The notes under the pieces: model-generated
What the model saw: the letters and a program-made list of their open reading frames with translations, nothing else
What the model was told of the DNA's origin: nothing
Database searches by the model: none
Shown here: piece after piece, positions 6,848-13,988 of the stretch
Position numbering within the stretch: the first letter of the stretch is position 1
Layout: each line of letters starts with the position of its first letter
Source: an uncultured Succinatimonas sp.
GTDB taxonomy: Bacteria > Pseudomonadota > Gammaproteobacteria > Enterobacterales > Succinivibrionaceae
Assembly: GCF_905203285.1 (NCBI RefSeq)
Contig: NZ_CAJKVK010000053.1
Location: forward strand, 1-14,374
DNA length: 14,374 nucleotides
Direction of reading: 5' to 3'
Translations under genes and position numbers: made by a program

Positions 6848-6890
6848 TTGGGTTGAATTTTTCATTTGCCAAGAAAAATCAATTTTGATC

Positions 6891-6920
6891 TTGAGTAAGA
6901 GACTGAGAAAAGATTATAGT
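6891..6920 (+). promoter_or_regulatory. Predicted sigma-70 promoter for the FKBP isomerase gene
   Basis: TTGAGT (6891-6896) and TATAGT (6915-6920) are separated by 18 bp; the -10 matches consensus at 5 of 6 positions. The predicted start near 6927 gives a leader of about 23 nt to the GTG start at 6950. This sets the gene apart from the preceding rib/nus/thi cluster, although read-through cannot be excluded. Confidence 0.5.
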
Positions 6921-6949
6921 TAATCAACATTTTCAGATTGGAGATTAAA

Positions 6950-7705
6950 GTGTTTACTGTAGGTAAAAAATCCGCCGTCGCATCAATTCTTGCCGCGGCT
7001 TTATTCGCTGTCGGCACAGTGCAGGCTGCCGATGAGGTTAAAGTTACTAAAGACAGCCCGTTTACGGAAAAGGTTTCCTATTCCATCGGCGCATCTTTAG
7101 GCACTTATATTCATCAGATGCAGAAAACTCAGACCGATCTTATCGGTGAGCTTAACAATGACTATATCGTTGCCGGCTTTATTGATTCTTTAAATGACAA
7201 AACCGCGTTGGAAAGTGCTGATATTGAAGCTACTTTACGCGAGCTTGACAAAAAGGTTCAGACGGCTCTTGAAGACAAAATGAAAAAAGAAGCTGCCGCA
7301 AATCTTGATGCAGGAAAGAAATTCCTGGCGGAAAACGCTAAGAAAGAAGGTGTAGTTACTACTGCAAGCGGACTTCAGTATAAAGTCATCACGGAAGGCA
7401 AGGGCGATGCTCCTAAGTCAGGAGATACCATTTCCGTTAAGTATAAAGGCACTACCACTGACGGTAAAGTTTTTGACGAGCAGAAAGAGCCAGTTGAATT
7501 TCCGCTTGCCAATATGATCCCCGGATGGGTAGAAGGTTTGCAGCTGATGAAGCCCGGTGCTCATTACGAGTTCTATATTCCGGCTGAATTAGCATACGGC
7601 GAAGCCGGAGCCGGTGATGTGATTAAACCTAACTCCGTATTGGTCTTTGACGTGGAGCTGGTTGAAGTCAAACAGCCTGAACAGACAGCTGCCGACAAGA
7701 AGTAA
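6950..7705 (+). CDS. fkpA: Periplasmic FKBP-type peptidyl-prolyl isomerase (FkpA/Mip-like)
   Basis: This is an exported prolyl cis-trans isomerase with chaperone-like architecture. The GTG start at 6950 is preferred because GGAGA lies 5 nt upstream; an upstream in-frame TTG at 6938 would overlap that site. Residues 1-26 form a signal peptide (KK, a hydrophobic stretch, cleavage after VQA). Residues about 37-85 resemble the N-terminal dimerisation domain (VSYSIGASLG), about 88-133 form a long charged linker helix, and about 141-240 are the FKBP domain (SGLQYKVI to FDVELVEV). Pocket residues Y165, F175, I190, W193 and Y216 are visible. The loop after VFD is about three residues shorter than in E. 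coli FkpA. The symbol reflects similarity only; Mip-like names fit as well. Confidence 0.88.
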   Translation: MFTVGKKSAVASILAAALFAVGTVQAADEVKVTKDSPFTEKVSYSIGASLGTYIHQMQKTQTDLIGELNNDYIVAGFIDSLNDKTALESADIEATLRELDKKVQTALEDKMKKEAAANLDAGKKFLAENAKKEGVVTTASGLQYKVITEGKGDAPKSGDTISVKYKGTTTDGKVFDEQKEPVEFPLANMIPGWVEGLQLMKPGAHYEFYIPAELAYGEAGAGDVIKPNSVLVFDVELVEVKQPEQTAADKK

Positions 7706-7728
7706 CGGTTTTTAAATCCATTCTTTTT

Positions 7729-7764
7729 CTGACCTATTGTTTAGCGTATTGGACAATAGGTCAG
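7729..7764. terminator. Inverted repeat between convergent isomerase gene and dsbD, probable terminator
   Basis: CTGACCTATTGT and ACAATAGGTCAG form a perfect 12-bp stem around a 12-nt loop, 23 bp after the isomerase stop and 13 bp before the dsbD stop. The following T run is weak (TTGTTCC) for the rightward transcript and absent for the leftward one. Position between converging genes favours a terminator or a 3'-end stabiliser for both mRNAs. Confidence 0.5.
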
Positions 7765-7777
7765 TTGTTCCGGAAAA

Positions 7778-9502
7778 TTAATTTAGAAAGCGCTTTTTAA
7801 ATTCGTCAAAATCAAGATAGCCTACAGCATCGACGATGATTTCCCCGTTTTTATTAAGCAATGCGGTGTAGGGTACGCCGATTATTGAAAAGTGTTTCAT
7901 AAACTCCAGAACTTGCAAAGAAGAGCTGTCGGTAATATCAAAGTGGAAAAGCTGCATGTTGTAAGTCAGTTTTTTAAACTCGTCACTTATGAAAATATCT
8001 TGTTCCATCTGCCTGCAGTTTGAACACCATTTAGCTCCGACTACAAGTAAGGCTTTATTTGAAGTTATATTCAATTCATTTAGTGATTTTATTTCCGTAA
8101 AAGGCAAGGCGGTGCCGTCTTCATAGTTATAACTTGAGGACAGGCACATAACGGCTATGGCTGCGCATAGGGCAATTCCAATTCGTTTAAGAAGTAAAGA
8201 AGCGGTATTTTTATAGAAAACGTAAGCACAGTAACAGCACAATAAAATGAAAACTGCAGTTTTAAGATAATTTTTGTAAAGACCTAAGTAGCCGTCAATG
8301 ATATATAAAGCAGCCAGAATAAGCGGAACAGCCATCAGTTTATAGATAAGAGCAGAAAAAATGCGGGCTTTTAAGATAAATTTTCCGCCTAAAACACCAA
8401 TGATAAATAAAGGCACTCCCATGCCGAGCCCGATACAGAAAAAGGCCAGCGTTCCTTTTAACAGATCTCCTTCTTTCAAGATAAAGAGCAAAGCTCCGGC
8501 AAGCGGGGCGCTGGTACACGGAGTCGTTATAAGCGCTGACACCAGTCCGAAAATAAAAGCCGACATTGTACTTGTCATATTAAGCGCGGCAAGTTTATTT
8601 TGCAGTCCGGTACTGAGGCTTTGCGGCATGCTTAAAGTAAAAAAGCCGGCGCAGGCTAGGGCGCATAAAAACAAAAAAGCCGCAAGTGCGTATGCCATGT
8701 AAGGGCTTTGCAAAATCCCGTGTAAAGAAGCTCCTGCATATGAAAATAACAGCCCGACTAAAGTGTAAGTAAGGCATAGCCCTGAAAGGTAAGCGCAGTT
8801 TGCAGCAATATTTTTTTGATTTTTCTTGGTGCTTTGCCCTGCAATCATTGCAGAAAAAATCGGCAGCATCGGCAGGACGCAGGGTGTAAGATCAAGTCCG
8901 ATACCGAGGATAAAGCACAATAGAAGGCCGAATATAAAATCTGAACTTAAAGCGCGGCTTAATTTATCCTCAGTAGTTTGGGATTTTTCACTTGCATATT
9001 CATCAGGTGAATTTTCTAAAACAGGATCTATTTTGGGTAAGGTGACGGTTATAGTTTGCGGAGGATAACAGATCCCTGCTCCGTCACAGCCTTGAAAGGA
9101 AAAGGATAAAGTTGCGCCTTCAGTACTTTTGACGATTAAGGCTTCAAGATCGGCTCGGTTGAAAAATACTTCATGCTCTCCTTGAAAATCCGTATGTTTT
9201 ACAGCTTGCGGAATTTTTGCAAAATAAGCTTCCCCTTCATTTGTTACGCTTAGGCTTAGTGAGTCTTTATAAATATAGGCGCTATCATCAAGTATGATTG
9301 AAAGATTTAAAGTGTTGCCGTTTAAATGTTCCGAGACTTTAAACGGAGATTCTTGTTGGGTGCTGAAGCCTGCCTCATTTAATGCAGATAAAAGATTGTC
9401 GGGGATAAGATCGTCTTTTGCAAAAGAGGCGACGGAAAATAAGAATAGGCCCAAAAAACACAGCCTATGTAGCAAAGCAAAGATAATTTTCGGTAATGAC
9501 AT
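7778..9502 (-). CDS. dsbD: Thiol:disulfide interchange protein DsbD
   Basis: DsbD carries electrons from cytoplasmic thioredoxin across the inner membrane to periplasmic DsbC/DsbG-type reductants and cytochrome c maturation. The ATG at 9502 is chosen: it gives a signal peptide (MSLPKIIFALLHRL, hydrophobic core, SFA/KDD). An upstream ATG at 9562 would run 60 bp into the opposite fxsA start. The 574 residues (E. coli 565) show the alpha domain with C139 and C145 (CDGAGICYPP), a multi-pass beta domain with C208 (DLTPCVLPMLP) and C329 (TTPCTSAPLAG), and a C-terminal thioredoxin-like gamma domain with KWCSNC (C493, C496) and cis-Pro GVPY (P544). All six redox cysteines are present. It is divergent from fxsA across 51 bp. 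Confidence 0.96.
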   Translation of the reverse strand: MSLPKIIFALLHRLCFLGLFLFSVASFAKDDLIPDNLLSALNEAGFSTQQESPFKVSEHLNGNTLNLSIILDDSAYIYKDSLSLSVTNEGEAYFAKIPQAVKHTDFQGEHEVFFNRADLEALIVKSTEGATLSFSFQGCDGAGICYPPQTITVTLPKIDPVLENSPDEYASEKSQTTEDKLSRALSSDFIFGLLLCFILGIGLDLTPCVLPMLPIFSAMIAGQSTKKNQKNIAANCAYLSGLCLTYTLVGLLFSYAGASLHGILQSPYMAYALAAFLFLCALACAGFFTLSMPQSLSTGLQNKLAALNMTSTMSAFIFGLVSALITTPCTSAPLAGALLFILKEGDLLKGTLAFFCIGLGMGVPLFIIGVLGGKFILKARIFSALIYKLMAVPLILAALYIIDGYLGLYKNYLKTAVFILLCCYCAYVFYKNTASLLLKRIGIALCAAIAVMCLSSSYNYEDGTALPFTEIKSLNELNITSNKALLVVGAKWCSNCRQMEQDIFISDEFKKLTYNMQLFHFDITDSSSLQVLEFMKHFSIIGVPYTALLNKNGEIIVDAVGYLDFDEFKKRFLN

Positions 9503-9518
9503 TTTTAAATAATAACTT

Positions 9519-9527
9519 TGTGATAAT
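9519..9527 (+). promoter_or_regulatory. Candidate extended -10 promoter for fxsA
   Basis: TG-T-GATAAT is an extended -10 (5/6 core) about 27 nt before the fxsA ATG, in the 51-bp divergent gap to dsbD. The -35 at 17 bp (ACATTT) is poor. The dsbD promoter must overlap this gap or lie within fxsA, but no convincing minus-strand hexamers were found. Confidence 0.4.
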
Positions 9528-9553
9528 TTAGCATCGCTTACTAAGGAGTAATT

Positions 9554-10030
9554 ATGCCACAAGCCGTTCTGTTTATTCTCGCACTTTTTGTTATAGAGAT
9601 TTTGGTGCTGATTAAAGTGGGGTCATATTTAGGTGCCATAACGACCGTTTCACTAATGTTTACCATGATGGTTTTGGGCATCTTTTTAATTAGAGTGCGT
9701 TTAAAAATGCTGATGGATGCTTTGCATCATGAACCTAATATAAGTACTTCTTTGATTTGGCTGCCGCTTGCCGGAGTTCTTTTTATTTTTCCGGGGTTTG
9801 TGTCGGATTTTCTCGGTTTGCTGCTGTTAATTCCTGTCGTACAGCAATTTTTGGCCAATAAGTTTTTTATAAAGAGCAAAGTGTTCAGTAATTTTACTTT
9901 TTACGGCGATTTTACAGCCGGATCAAAAAAAGATGACGGGGACGTGATTGATGGTGAATTTACTGAAATAAAAGAGGATAATTCTCTTTTGGGTAAGCCT
10001 GAAAACAAAGATTTTTCCAAAAAACCTTAG
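9554..10030 (+). CDS. fxsA: FxsA family membrane protein
   Basis: FxsA is a small inner-membrane protein known in E. coli for suppressing F-plasmid exclusion of phage T7; its normal cellular role is unclear. The 158 residues equal the E. coli length. Hydrophobic segments lie at about 4-20, 25-46 and 67-100. The family signature is visible as FPGFVSDFLGLLLLIPVVQ (79-97), followed by a hydrophilic C-terminal tail with the recognisable GDVIDGEFTEI. AAGGAG lies 5 nt before the ATG, a strong site. Its position upstream of groES-groEL, next to dsbD, is recurrent in gammaproteobacteria. Here one transporter gene intervenes, 24 bp downstream and probably in the same operon. Confidence 0.93.
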   Translation: MPQAVLFILALFVIEILVLIKVGSYLGAITTVSLMFTMMVLGIFLIRVRLKMLMDALHHEPNISTSLIWLPLAGVLFIFPGFVSDFLGLLLLIPVVQQFLANKFFIKSKVFSNFTFYGDFTAGSKKDDGDVIDGEFTEIKEDNSLLGKPENKDFSKKP

Positions 10031-10054
10031 CGTTTTATTTTTTGAAGGTGAAAT

Positions 10055-11557
10055 ATGGCACAGGCAAAATATTATCTTGCTTTAGTTGCAGTATGTCTTG
10101 TCTGGGGTGCGACTCCTGCCTGCGGTAAGATTTTATCTACCTCAATGTCGCCGCTTTTTATTACCGGGCTCAGATTTGTTCTGATGGCCGGCATTTTATT
10201 TTCATGGTTGTTTATTACCGGGCAAAAGAAAGCTTTTCGTCCGGATAAAAAGTTTATTCCATTTTTGGTCTTTATGGGATTTATGGGCATTACCGTGCAT
10301 AACGGTTTGCTCTTTACCGGTCTTCACTATACTACTGCCACCAATACGGCGTTAATTGAAAGCATCGGACCTACTGCCACGACTATTTTGGCTTTTTTAT
10401 TCGTAGGTGAAAGGTTAAGCCGGCGAGGGTGGATAGGTATTTTCGTTTCCTGCTGCGGCGCTTTATGCATCGTGACAAAAGGTTCACTTGATGTTCTTAT
10501 AAATTTGCGCTTTAACATCGGTGATATTTTGATTGTTGCCTGCGAAGTTGCCTGGTCCTGTTATGTGATTTTAGGCTGGAAGGCGCAAAAAAGCAGATTG
10601 TCGGCAATTGCTCTTACGGCATGGAACGGGCTTTTCGGCGGACTTTTATGCTTTATCATCGGTTTTGCGACCGGAACCTTGGAAGTTTGGCAGGTAAACG
10701 CTCAAGCGATATACGGATTTTTATATTTGCTTTTAGCGTCTGGCGTGTTTGCTTTTGTTGCCTGGAACTTTGCCGTAACAAAAGTTGGAGCAAGCAAAGC
10801 CGGAGTTTTTGTTTATCTGGTGCCGTTAACCGGAGCAGTTATCGGTGTTACGTTCCTAGGTGAAGAAATTTTCTTATCGCAGATTGTGGGCGGACTTTTG
10901 ATTATTTCTGGCGTTATCGTTACGGTTCGCGCTAAAGTCCAGTTAAAAAGCGAGGAGCAGAAGGCTCCCGAGAATCTGGTCGAAAGATTCCCCGATCTTG
11001 CCGAGCATTATCGTGCCAAGGCCTCAGGAAAGGAAGTTCCTGCATTGCCGCGCCGCTCTTTTGCATCCAAGCTTAAAGGAGTGTTTGAGCGTACCGGCAT
11101 TGCCCTTTATCATGTGATAAAAGCACCTAAGGATGCTGCGGTATTTTTGTATAAGTTCTTTATCTTAAAAGAAAGAGCCGAGCAAAGCATAAAAGAAACT
11201 AAAGACAGCAAGGCAGAAGGTACTGTTTCTTTAAGAAAAGCAGATTTGAAAGAAGCAGCTTCATTCGTTAAAGATAATAGTTCTCTTTCTTCTCAGCCTG
11301 AATCGCGGATTTATGCAGGAGTAGGCAATGCGCAAGATGTTGCGGGATTAATGCGTGAACTTGGAAGGAAGAATTTAGCTAAAAACAGCGCTGAAAAAGA
11401 CTCTTTGCCCGACAGCGCCGGATCGTTTGTTGAAAGTATTGATAAAGGAGATGAAGAACTGCGAATCCAAGCTGAAATTTTGCAAAAAGAAATGGAAGAA
11501 TTTTCAGCCTGCAATATGTTAAAGAAGTGGTTTTTGGGTAAATTCAAGAGAAAATAA
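10055..11557 (+). CDS. EamA/DMT-family transporter with long C-terminal extension
   Basis: The first ~293 residues form a drug/metabolite transporter with two EamA repeats (about 7-142 and 155-292) and about ten hydrophobic helices. Typical marks are CLVWGATPACGK (14-25), GLRFVLMAG, TTATNTALIESIGPT (93-107), FVGERLSRRGWIG and VFVYLVPLTGAVIGVTFLGE (251-270). The substrate cannot be read from the sequence; relatives export amino acids, purines or other small metabolites. Unusually the protein continues to 500 residues. The tail (about 294-500) is charged, with a basic/hydrophobic stretch at 333-373, a low-complexity Ser/Lys/Glu part, a predicted coiled-coil-like helix at 465-483 (DEELRIQAEILQKEMEEF) and a basic end (LKKWFLGKFKRK). 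I recognise no domain in the tail. GAAGGTG precedes the ATG by 4 nt. Confidence 0.85.
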   Translation: MAQAKYYLALVAVCLVWGATPACGKILSTSMSPLFITGLRFVLMAGILFSWLFITGQKKAFRPDKKFIPFLVFMGFMGITVHNGLLFTGLHYTTATNTALIESIGPTATTILAFLFVGERLSRRGWIGIFVSCCGALCIVTKGSLDVLINLRFNIGDILIVACEVAWSCYVILGWKAQKSRLSAIALTAWNGLFGGLLCFIIGFATGTLEVWQVNAQAIYGFLYLLLASGVFAFVAWNFAVTKVGASKAGVFVYLVPLTGAVIGVTFLGEEIFLSQIVGGLLIISGVIVTVRAKVQLKSEEQKAPENLVERFPDLAEHYRAKASGKEVPALPRRSFASKLKGVFERTGIALYHVIKAPKDAAVFLYKFFILKERAEQSIKETKDSKAEGTVSLRKADLKEAASFVKDNSSLSSQPESRIYAGVGNAQDVAGLMRELGRKNLAKNSAEKDSLPDSAGSFVESIDKGDEELRIQAEILQKEMEEFSACNMLKKWFLGKFKRK

Positions 11558-11565
11558 TTGTCAAT

Positions 11566-11601
11566 AAAAGGCGCAGTCTTTCACTAAGCCTGCGCTTTTT
11601 T
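11566..11601 (+). terminator. Intrinsic terminator after the transporter gene
   Basis: GCGCAG (11571-11576) pairs with CTGCGC (11590-11595) around a 13-nt loop, and the stem can extend through G-U and A-U pairs into the flanking A and T runs. Six T follow (11596-11601). It lies 8 bp after the stop and isolates groES-groEL from the fxsA-transporter unit. Confidence 0.82.
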
Positions 11602-11715
11602 GCCGGGTTCATAAGAGCATAATGTTTCCTTCCACAGATTAACTTTATTAAAAGCAGCAAAGAATAGAAAGAAAAATTAAAAATCAAAAAAAATGTAAAT
11701 TTTTTTAAATTTTCT

Positions 11716-11743
11716 CTTGAAAGTAAAAAAAGCGTCCCCATTT
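11716..11743 (+). promoter_or_regulatory. Sigma-32 (RpoH) heat-shock promoter of groES-groEL
   Basis: CTTGAAA (11716-11722) and CCCCATTT (11736-11743) are separated by 13 bp, an almost exact match to the E. coli RpoH consensus and to its groE promoter. The start should fall near 11750, giving a leader of about 100 nt. No CIRCE repeat is present, so control by RpoH rather than HrcA is indicated. Confidence 0.93.
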
Positions 11744-11763
11744 GTATTTGTGTTGAATTTAGA

Positions 11764-11779
11764 GCTTTGTTCGCAAAGC
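11764..11779 (+). repeat. UUCG-capped hairpin in the groESL leader
   Basis: GCTTTG and CAAAGC form a perfect 6-bp stem closed by a TTCG loop, about 14 nt after the predicted heat-shock start. UUCG tetraloops are very stable, though here closed by G-C rather than the optimal C-G. A role in protecting the 5' end of the mRNA is plausible but inferred. Confidence 0.5.
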
Positions 11780-11824
11780 GGGGTGAAAGTCGGGCCCTAT
11801 GCCGATTTGATTAGAATTTTTTGC

Positions 11825-11836
11825 GGTTTATAAACC
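11825..11836 (+). repeat. 12-bp perfect palindrome just before the groES ribosome binding site
   Basis: GGTTTATAAACC is fully self-complementary and ends 3 nt before the GGAG of groES. The core TATAAA also sits 16 bp after TTGATT (11807-11812). A weak second promoter would start almost at the ribosome binding site, so an operator or DNA-binding site is the alternative reading. Function is unknown. Confidence 0.35.
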
Positions 11837-11849
11837 TGCGGAGAAACAA

Positions 11850-12143
11850 ATGAAATTAGTTCCTTTGTATGATCGCGTAATCGTAAGACCTTTTGAAGTC
11901 GAGGCGAAGTCTGAAGGCGGTATCGTATTAACCGGCAGCGCTACTGAGAAGTCTACTCGCGGTAAAGTTTTGGCTGTAGGCAATGGCCGTGTTCTTGATA
12001 ACGGCTCTATCGCTCCGATGAGCGTTAAAGTCGGTGATACCGTAATTTATAACGAAGGCTACGGTACTAAGAAAGAGCGTATTGACGGCGATAACGTCAT
12101 CATCCTTTCTGAGAGCGATATTCTTGCTGTTGTTAACGACTAA
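11850..12143 (+). CDS. groES: Co-chaperonin GroES
   Basis: GroES is the seven-subunit lid of the GroEL folding chamber. The 97-residue protein equals the E. coli length. It has the N-terminal VPLYDRVIVRP, the mobile loop at about 16-33 with the GroEL-contacting tripeptide IVL (25-27), the roof-region segment after GNGR, and KVGDTVIYNEGYGT near the core. GGAG lies 6 nt before the ATG. It is the first gene of the heat-shock operon, with groEL 23 bp downstream. Confidence 0.99.
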   Translation: MKLVPLYDRVIVRPFEVEAKSEGGIVLTGSATEKSTRGKVLAVGNGRVLDNGSIAPMSVKVGDTVIYNEGYGTKKERIDGDNVIILSESDILAVVND

Positions 12144-12166
12144 GATTTTAAGGAAGTATTAGAAAA

Positions 12167-13813
12167 ATGGCCGCTAAAGAAGTATTTTTCGGTAATGATG
12201 CCCGTGTCCAGATGTTAGAGGGCGTCAACGTATTGGCAAATGCCGTTAAAGTAACCTTAGGTCCTAAAGGCCGCAACGTAGTTTTGGATAAGAGCTACGG
12301 TGCCCCTCTTATCACTAAAGACGGTGTAACCGTTGCAAAAGAGATTGAGCTTGAGGGCAAGTTCCAGAACATGGGTGCTCAGATGGTCAAGGAAGTTGCT
12401 TCCAAGGCCAATGATGCAGCAGGTGACGGTACCACCACTGCTACCGTTTTGGCTCAGGCTATCGTAACCGAAGGCCTTAAGTCAGTTGCAGCCGGCATGA
12501 ATCCGATGGATTTAAAGCGCGGTATCGACAAAGCTGTTAATGCTGCAGTTGAAGAGCTCAAGAAGATTTCCACCGAGTGCTCCGACAAGAAGTCAATTGC
12601 TCAGGTCGGCACTATTTCCGCCAACTCTGACGCTACTGTCGGCAACCTTATTGCTGATGCAATGGAAAGCGTAGGCCGTGACGGCGTTATCACCGTTGAA
12701 GACGGTCAGGGTCTTGAAGATCAGCTCGACCTCGTTGAAGGCATGCAGTTTGACAGAGGTTATCTCTCTCCGTATTTCATCAACAAGCCTGATACTTCTG
12801 CTGTTGAACTTGAGAATCCGTATATTCTCCTTTGCGACAAGAAGATTTCCAATATTCGCGATATTCTCCCGATTTTGGAAGGCGTTGCAAAAGCCGGCAA
12901 GTCCCTGCTTATCGTTGCTGAAGACGTAGAAAGCGAAGCTTTAGCTACTTTGGTAGTTAACAATATGCGCGGTATCGTTAAGGTTGCTGCCGTTAAGTCC
13001 CCTGGCTTTGGCGATCGTCGTAAGGCAATGCTTCAGGATATCGCTATTTTGACCGGCGGCGTCGTAATTTCTTCTGATGTCGGTATGGAACTTGATAAGG
13101 CTCAGCTTGATGATTTGGGCGTTGCAAAGCGTGTTGTTATCACTAAAGACGACACCACCATCATCAATGGTGCCGGTGACGCAAAAGCCATCGAAGATCG
13201 TGTCGCTCAGATCCGCAAGCAGATTCAGGAATCCACCTCCGACTATGATCGTGAGAAGCTTCAAGAGCGTGTTGCCAAACTTGCCGGCGGCGTAGCCGTT
13301 ATCAAGGTCGGTGCAGCAACTGAAGTTGAAATGAAAGAGAAGAAAGCTCGTGTTGAAGACGCAATGCACGCTACCCGTGCTGCCGTTGAAGAAGGTGTCG
13401 TTCCGGGCGGCGGTGTTGCTTTGGTTCGTGTTGCTTCTAAGATTGCAGCTGAGCTTAAGGGTGATAACGAAGATCAGAATGTCGGTGTTAAGGTTGCTTT
13501 ACGCGCTATGGAAGCTCCGTTACGTCAGATCGTCGCTAACGCAGGTGAAGAGCCTTCCGTAATTGCTAACCGCGTTCGTGAAGGTGAAGGCAACTTCGGT
13601 TATAACGCAGCTACCGGTGAGTATGGCGATATGATCGAGATGGGTATTTTGGATCCTACCAAGGTAACCCGTTCTGCATTGCAGTATGCCGCTTCAATTG
13701 CCGGACTCATGATCACCACCGAGTGCATGATCGCCGATGCTCCTAAGAAGGAAGCTGATGCTCCTGCCGGTGCCGGCATGGGCGGAATGGGCGGCATGGG
13801 CGGTATGATGTAA
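12167..13813 (+). CDS. groEL: Chaperonin GroEL (Hsp60)
   Basis: GroEL is the 14-subunit ATP-driven chaperonin that encloses unfolded proteins. The 548 residues equal E. coli GroEL and align without gaps of note. The equatorial ATP site is visible in TLGPKGRNVVLDKSYG, TKDGVTVAKEI (D52) and DAAGDGTTTATVLAQ (D87), and the catalytic Asp lies in VEDAMHATRAAVEEG (about D398). The apical domain contains the conserved EGMQFDRGYLSPYF and ISNIRDILPILE. The C terminus ends in GGM repeats (GMGGMGGMGGMM), the flexible tail inside the cavity. AAGGAAG precedes the ATG by about 10 nt. Codon choice looks strongly selected, as expected for high expression. It is transcribed with groES from the RpoH promoter and stops at a strong terminator. 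Confidence 0.99.
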   Translation: MAAKEVFFGNDARVQMLEGVNVLANAVKVTLGPKGRNVVLDKSYGAPLITKDGVTVAKEIELEGKFQNMGAQMVKEVASKANDAAGDGTTTATVLAQAIVTEGLKSVAAGMNPMDLKRGIDKAVNAAVEELKKISTECSDKKSIAQVGTISANSDATVGNLIADAMESVGRDGVITVEDGQGLEDQLDLVEGMQFDRGYLSPYFINKPDTSAVELENPYILLCDKKISNIRDILPILEGVAKAGKSLLIVAEDVESEALATLVVNNMRGIVKVAAVKSPGFGDRRKAMLQDIAILTGGVVISSDVGMELDKAQLDDLGVAKRVVITKDDTTIINGAGDAKAIEDRVAQIRKQIQESTSDYDREKLQERVAKLAGGVAVIKVGAATEVEMKEKKARVEDAMHATRAAVEEGVVPGGGVALVRVASKIAAELKGDNEDQNVGVKVALRAMEAPLRQIVANAGEEPSVIANRVREGEGNFGYNAATGEYGDMIEMGILDPTKVTRSALQYAASIAGLMITTECMIADAPKKEADAPAGAGMGGMGGMGGMM

Positions 13814-13835
13814 TTTCGCCTTAACGCTTAATTTA

Positions 13836-13875
13836 AAAAGAGGGCTGCCGGAAACGGCGGCTCTTTTTGTTTTTA
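13836..13875 (+). terminator. Intrinsic terminator of groES-groEL
   Basis: GCTGCCG (13844-13850) pairs with CGGCGGC (13855-13861) around a GAAA (GNRA) loop, and the stem extends outward through the A and T runs. A TCTTTTTGTTTTT tract follows (13862-13874). It lies 24-30 bp after the groEL stop. Confidence 0.9.
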
Positions 13876-13919
13876 GATCACATAAAGATTTTTGTATAGT
13901 TCAAATATTTTGTGCTTAC

Positions 13920-13925
13920 TATAAT
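13920..13925 (+). promoter_or_regulatory. Candidate -10 element for the MBL-fold gene
   Basis: An exact TATAAT lies 63 bp before the ATG at 13989 and after the groEL terminator. The -35 region is poor (TAGTTC at 17 bp). It is the best promoter candidate for the last gene, whose GAGGA ribosome binding site (13977-13981) is good. Confidence 0.42.
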
Positions 13926-13988
13926 TTCCTTTGATTTTGGTACAAACATAATTTTTCTTTTGGGCAAGCGGCTGTTGAGGAAAAAGCA

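Noticed and set aside
6853..6882. AT-rich imperfect inverted repeat after thiL as a terminator
   Set aside because: The stem is A/T only apart from a few pairs, has a bulge, and no U tract follows.
6938..6949. TTG start upstream of the FKBP isomerase gene
   Set aside because: This TTG overlaps the GGAGA that is the obvious ribosome binding site of the GTG at 6950.
9503..9562. 20-residue upstream extension of DsbD from the ATG at 9562
   Set aside because: It would overlap the start of divergent fxsA and bury the signal peptide behind a polar N terminus; the ATG at 9502 gives a normal signal peptide.
11750..11849. RNA thermometer in the groESL leader
   Set aside because: I found no segment able to pair convincingly with the GCGGAG ribosome binding site; the hairpins seen leave it free.
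12941..13369. 142-residue open frame on the minus strand inside groEL
   Set aside because: It is a shadow frame of a highly biased coding sequence. It has no promoter or ribosome binding site, and the groEL frame is beyond doubt.
13774..13813. Tandem GGM-coding repeats at the end of groEL
   Set aside because: They are the normal GGM tail of GroEL, not an independent repeat element.
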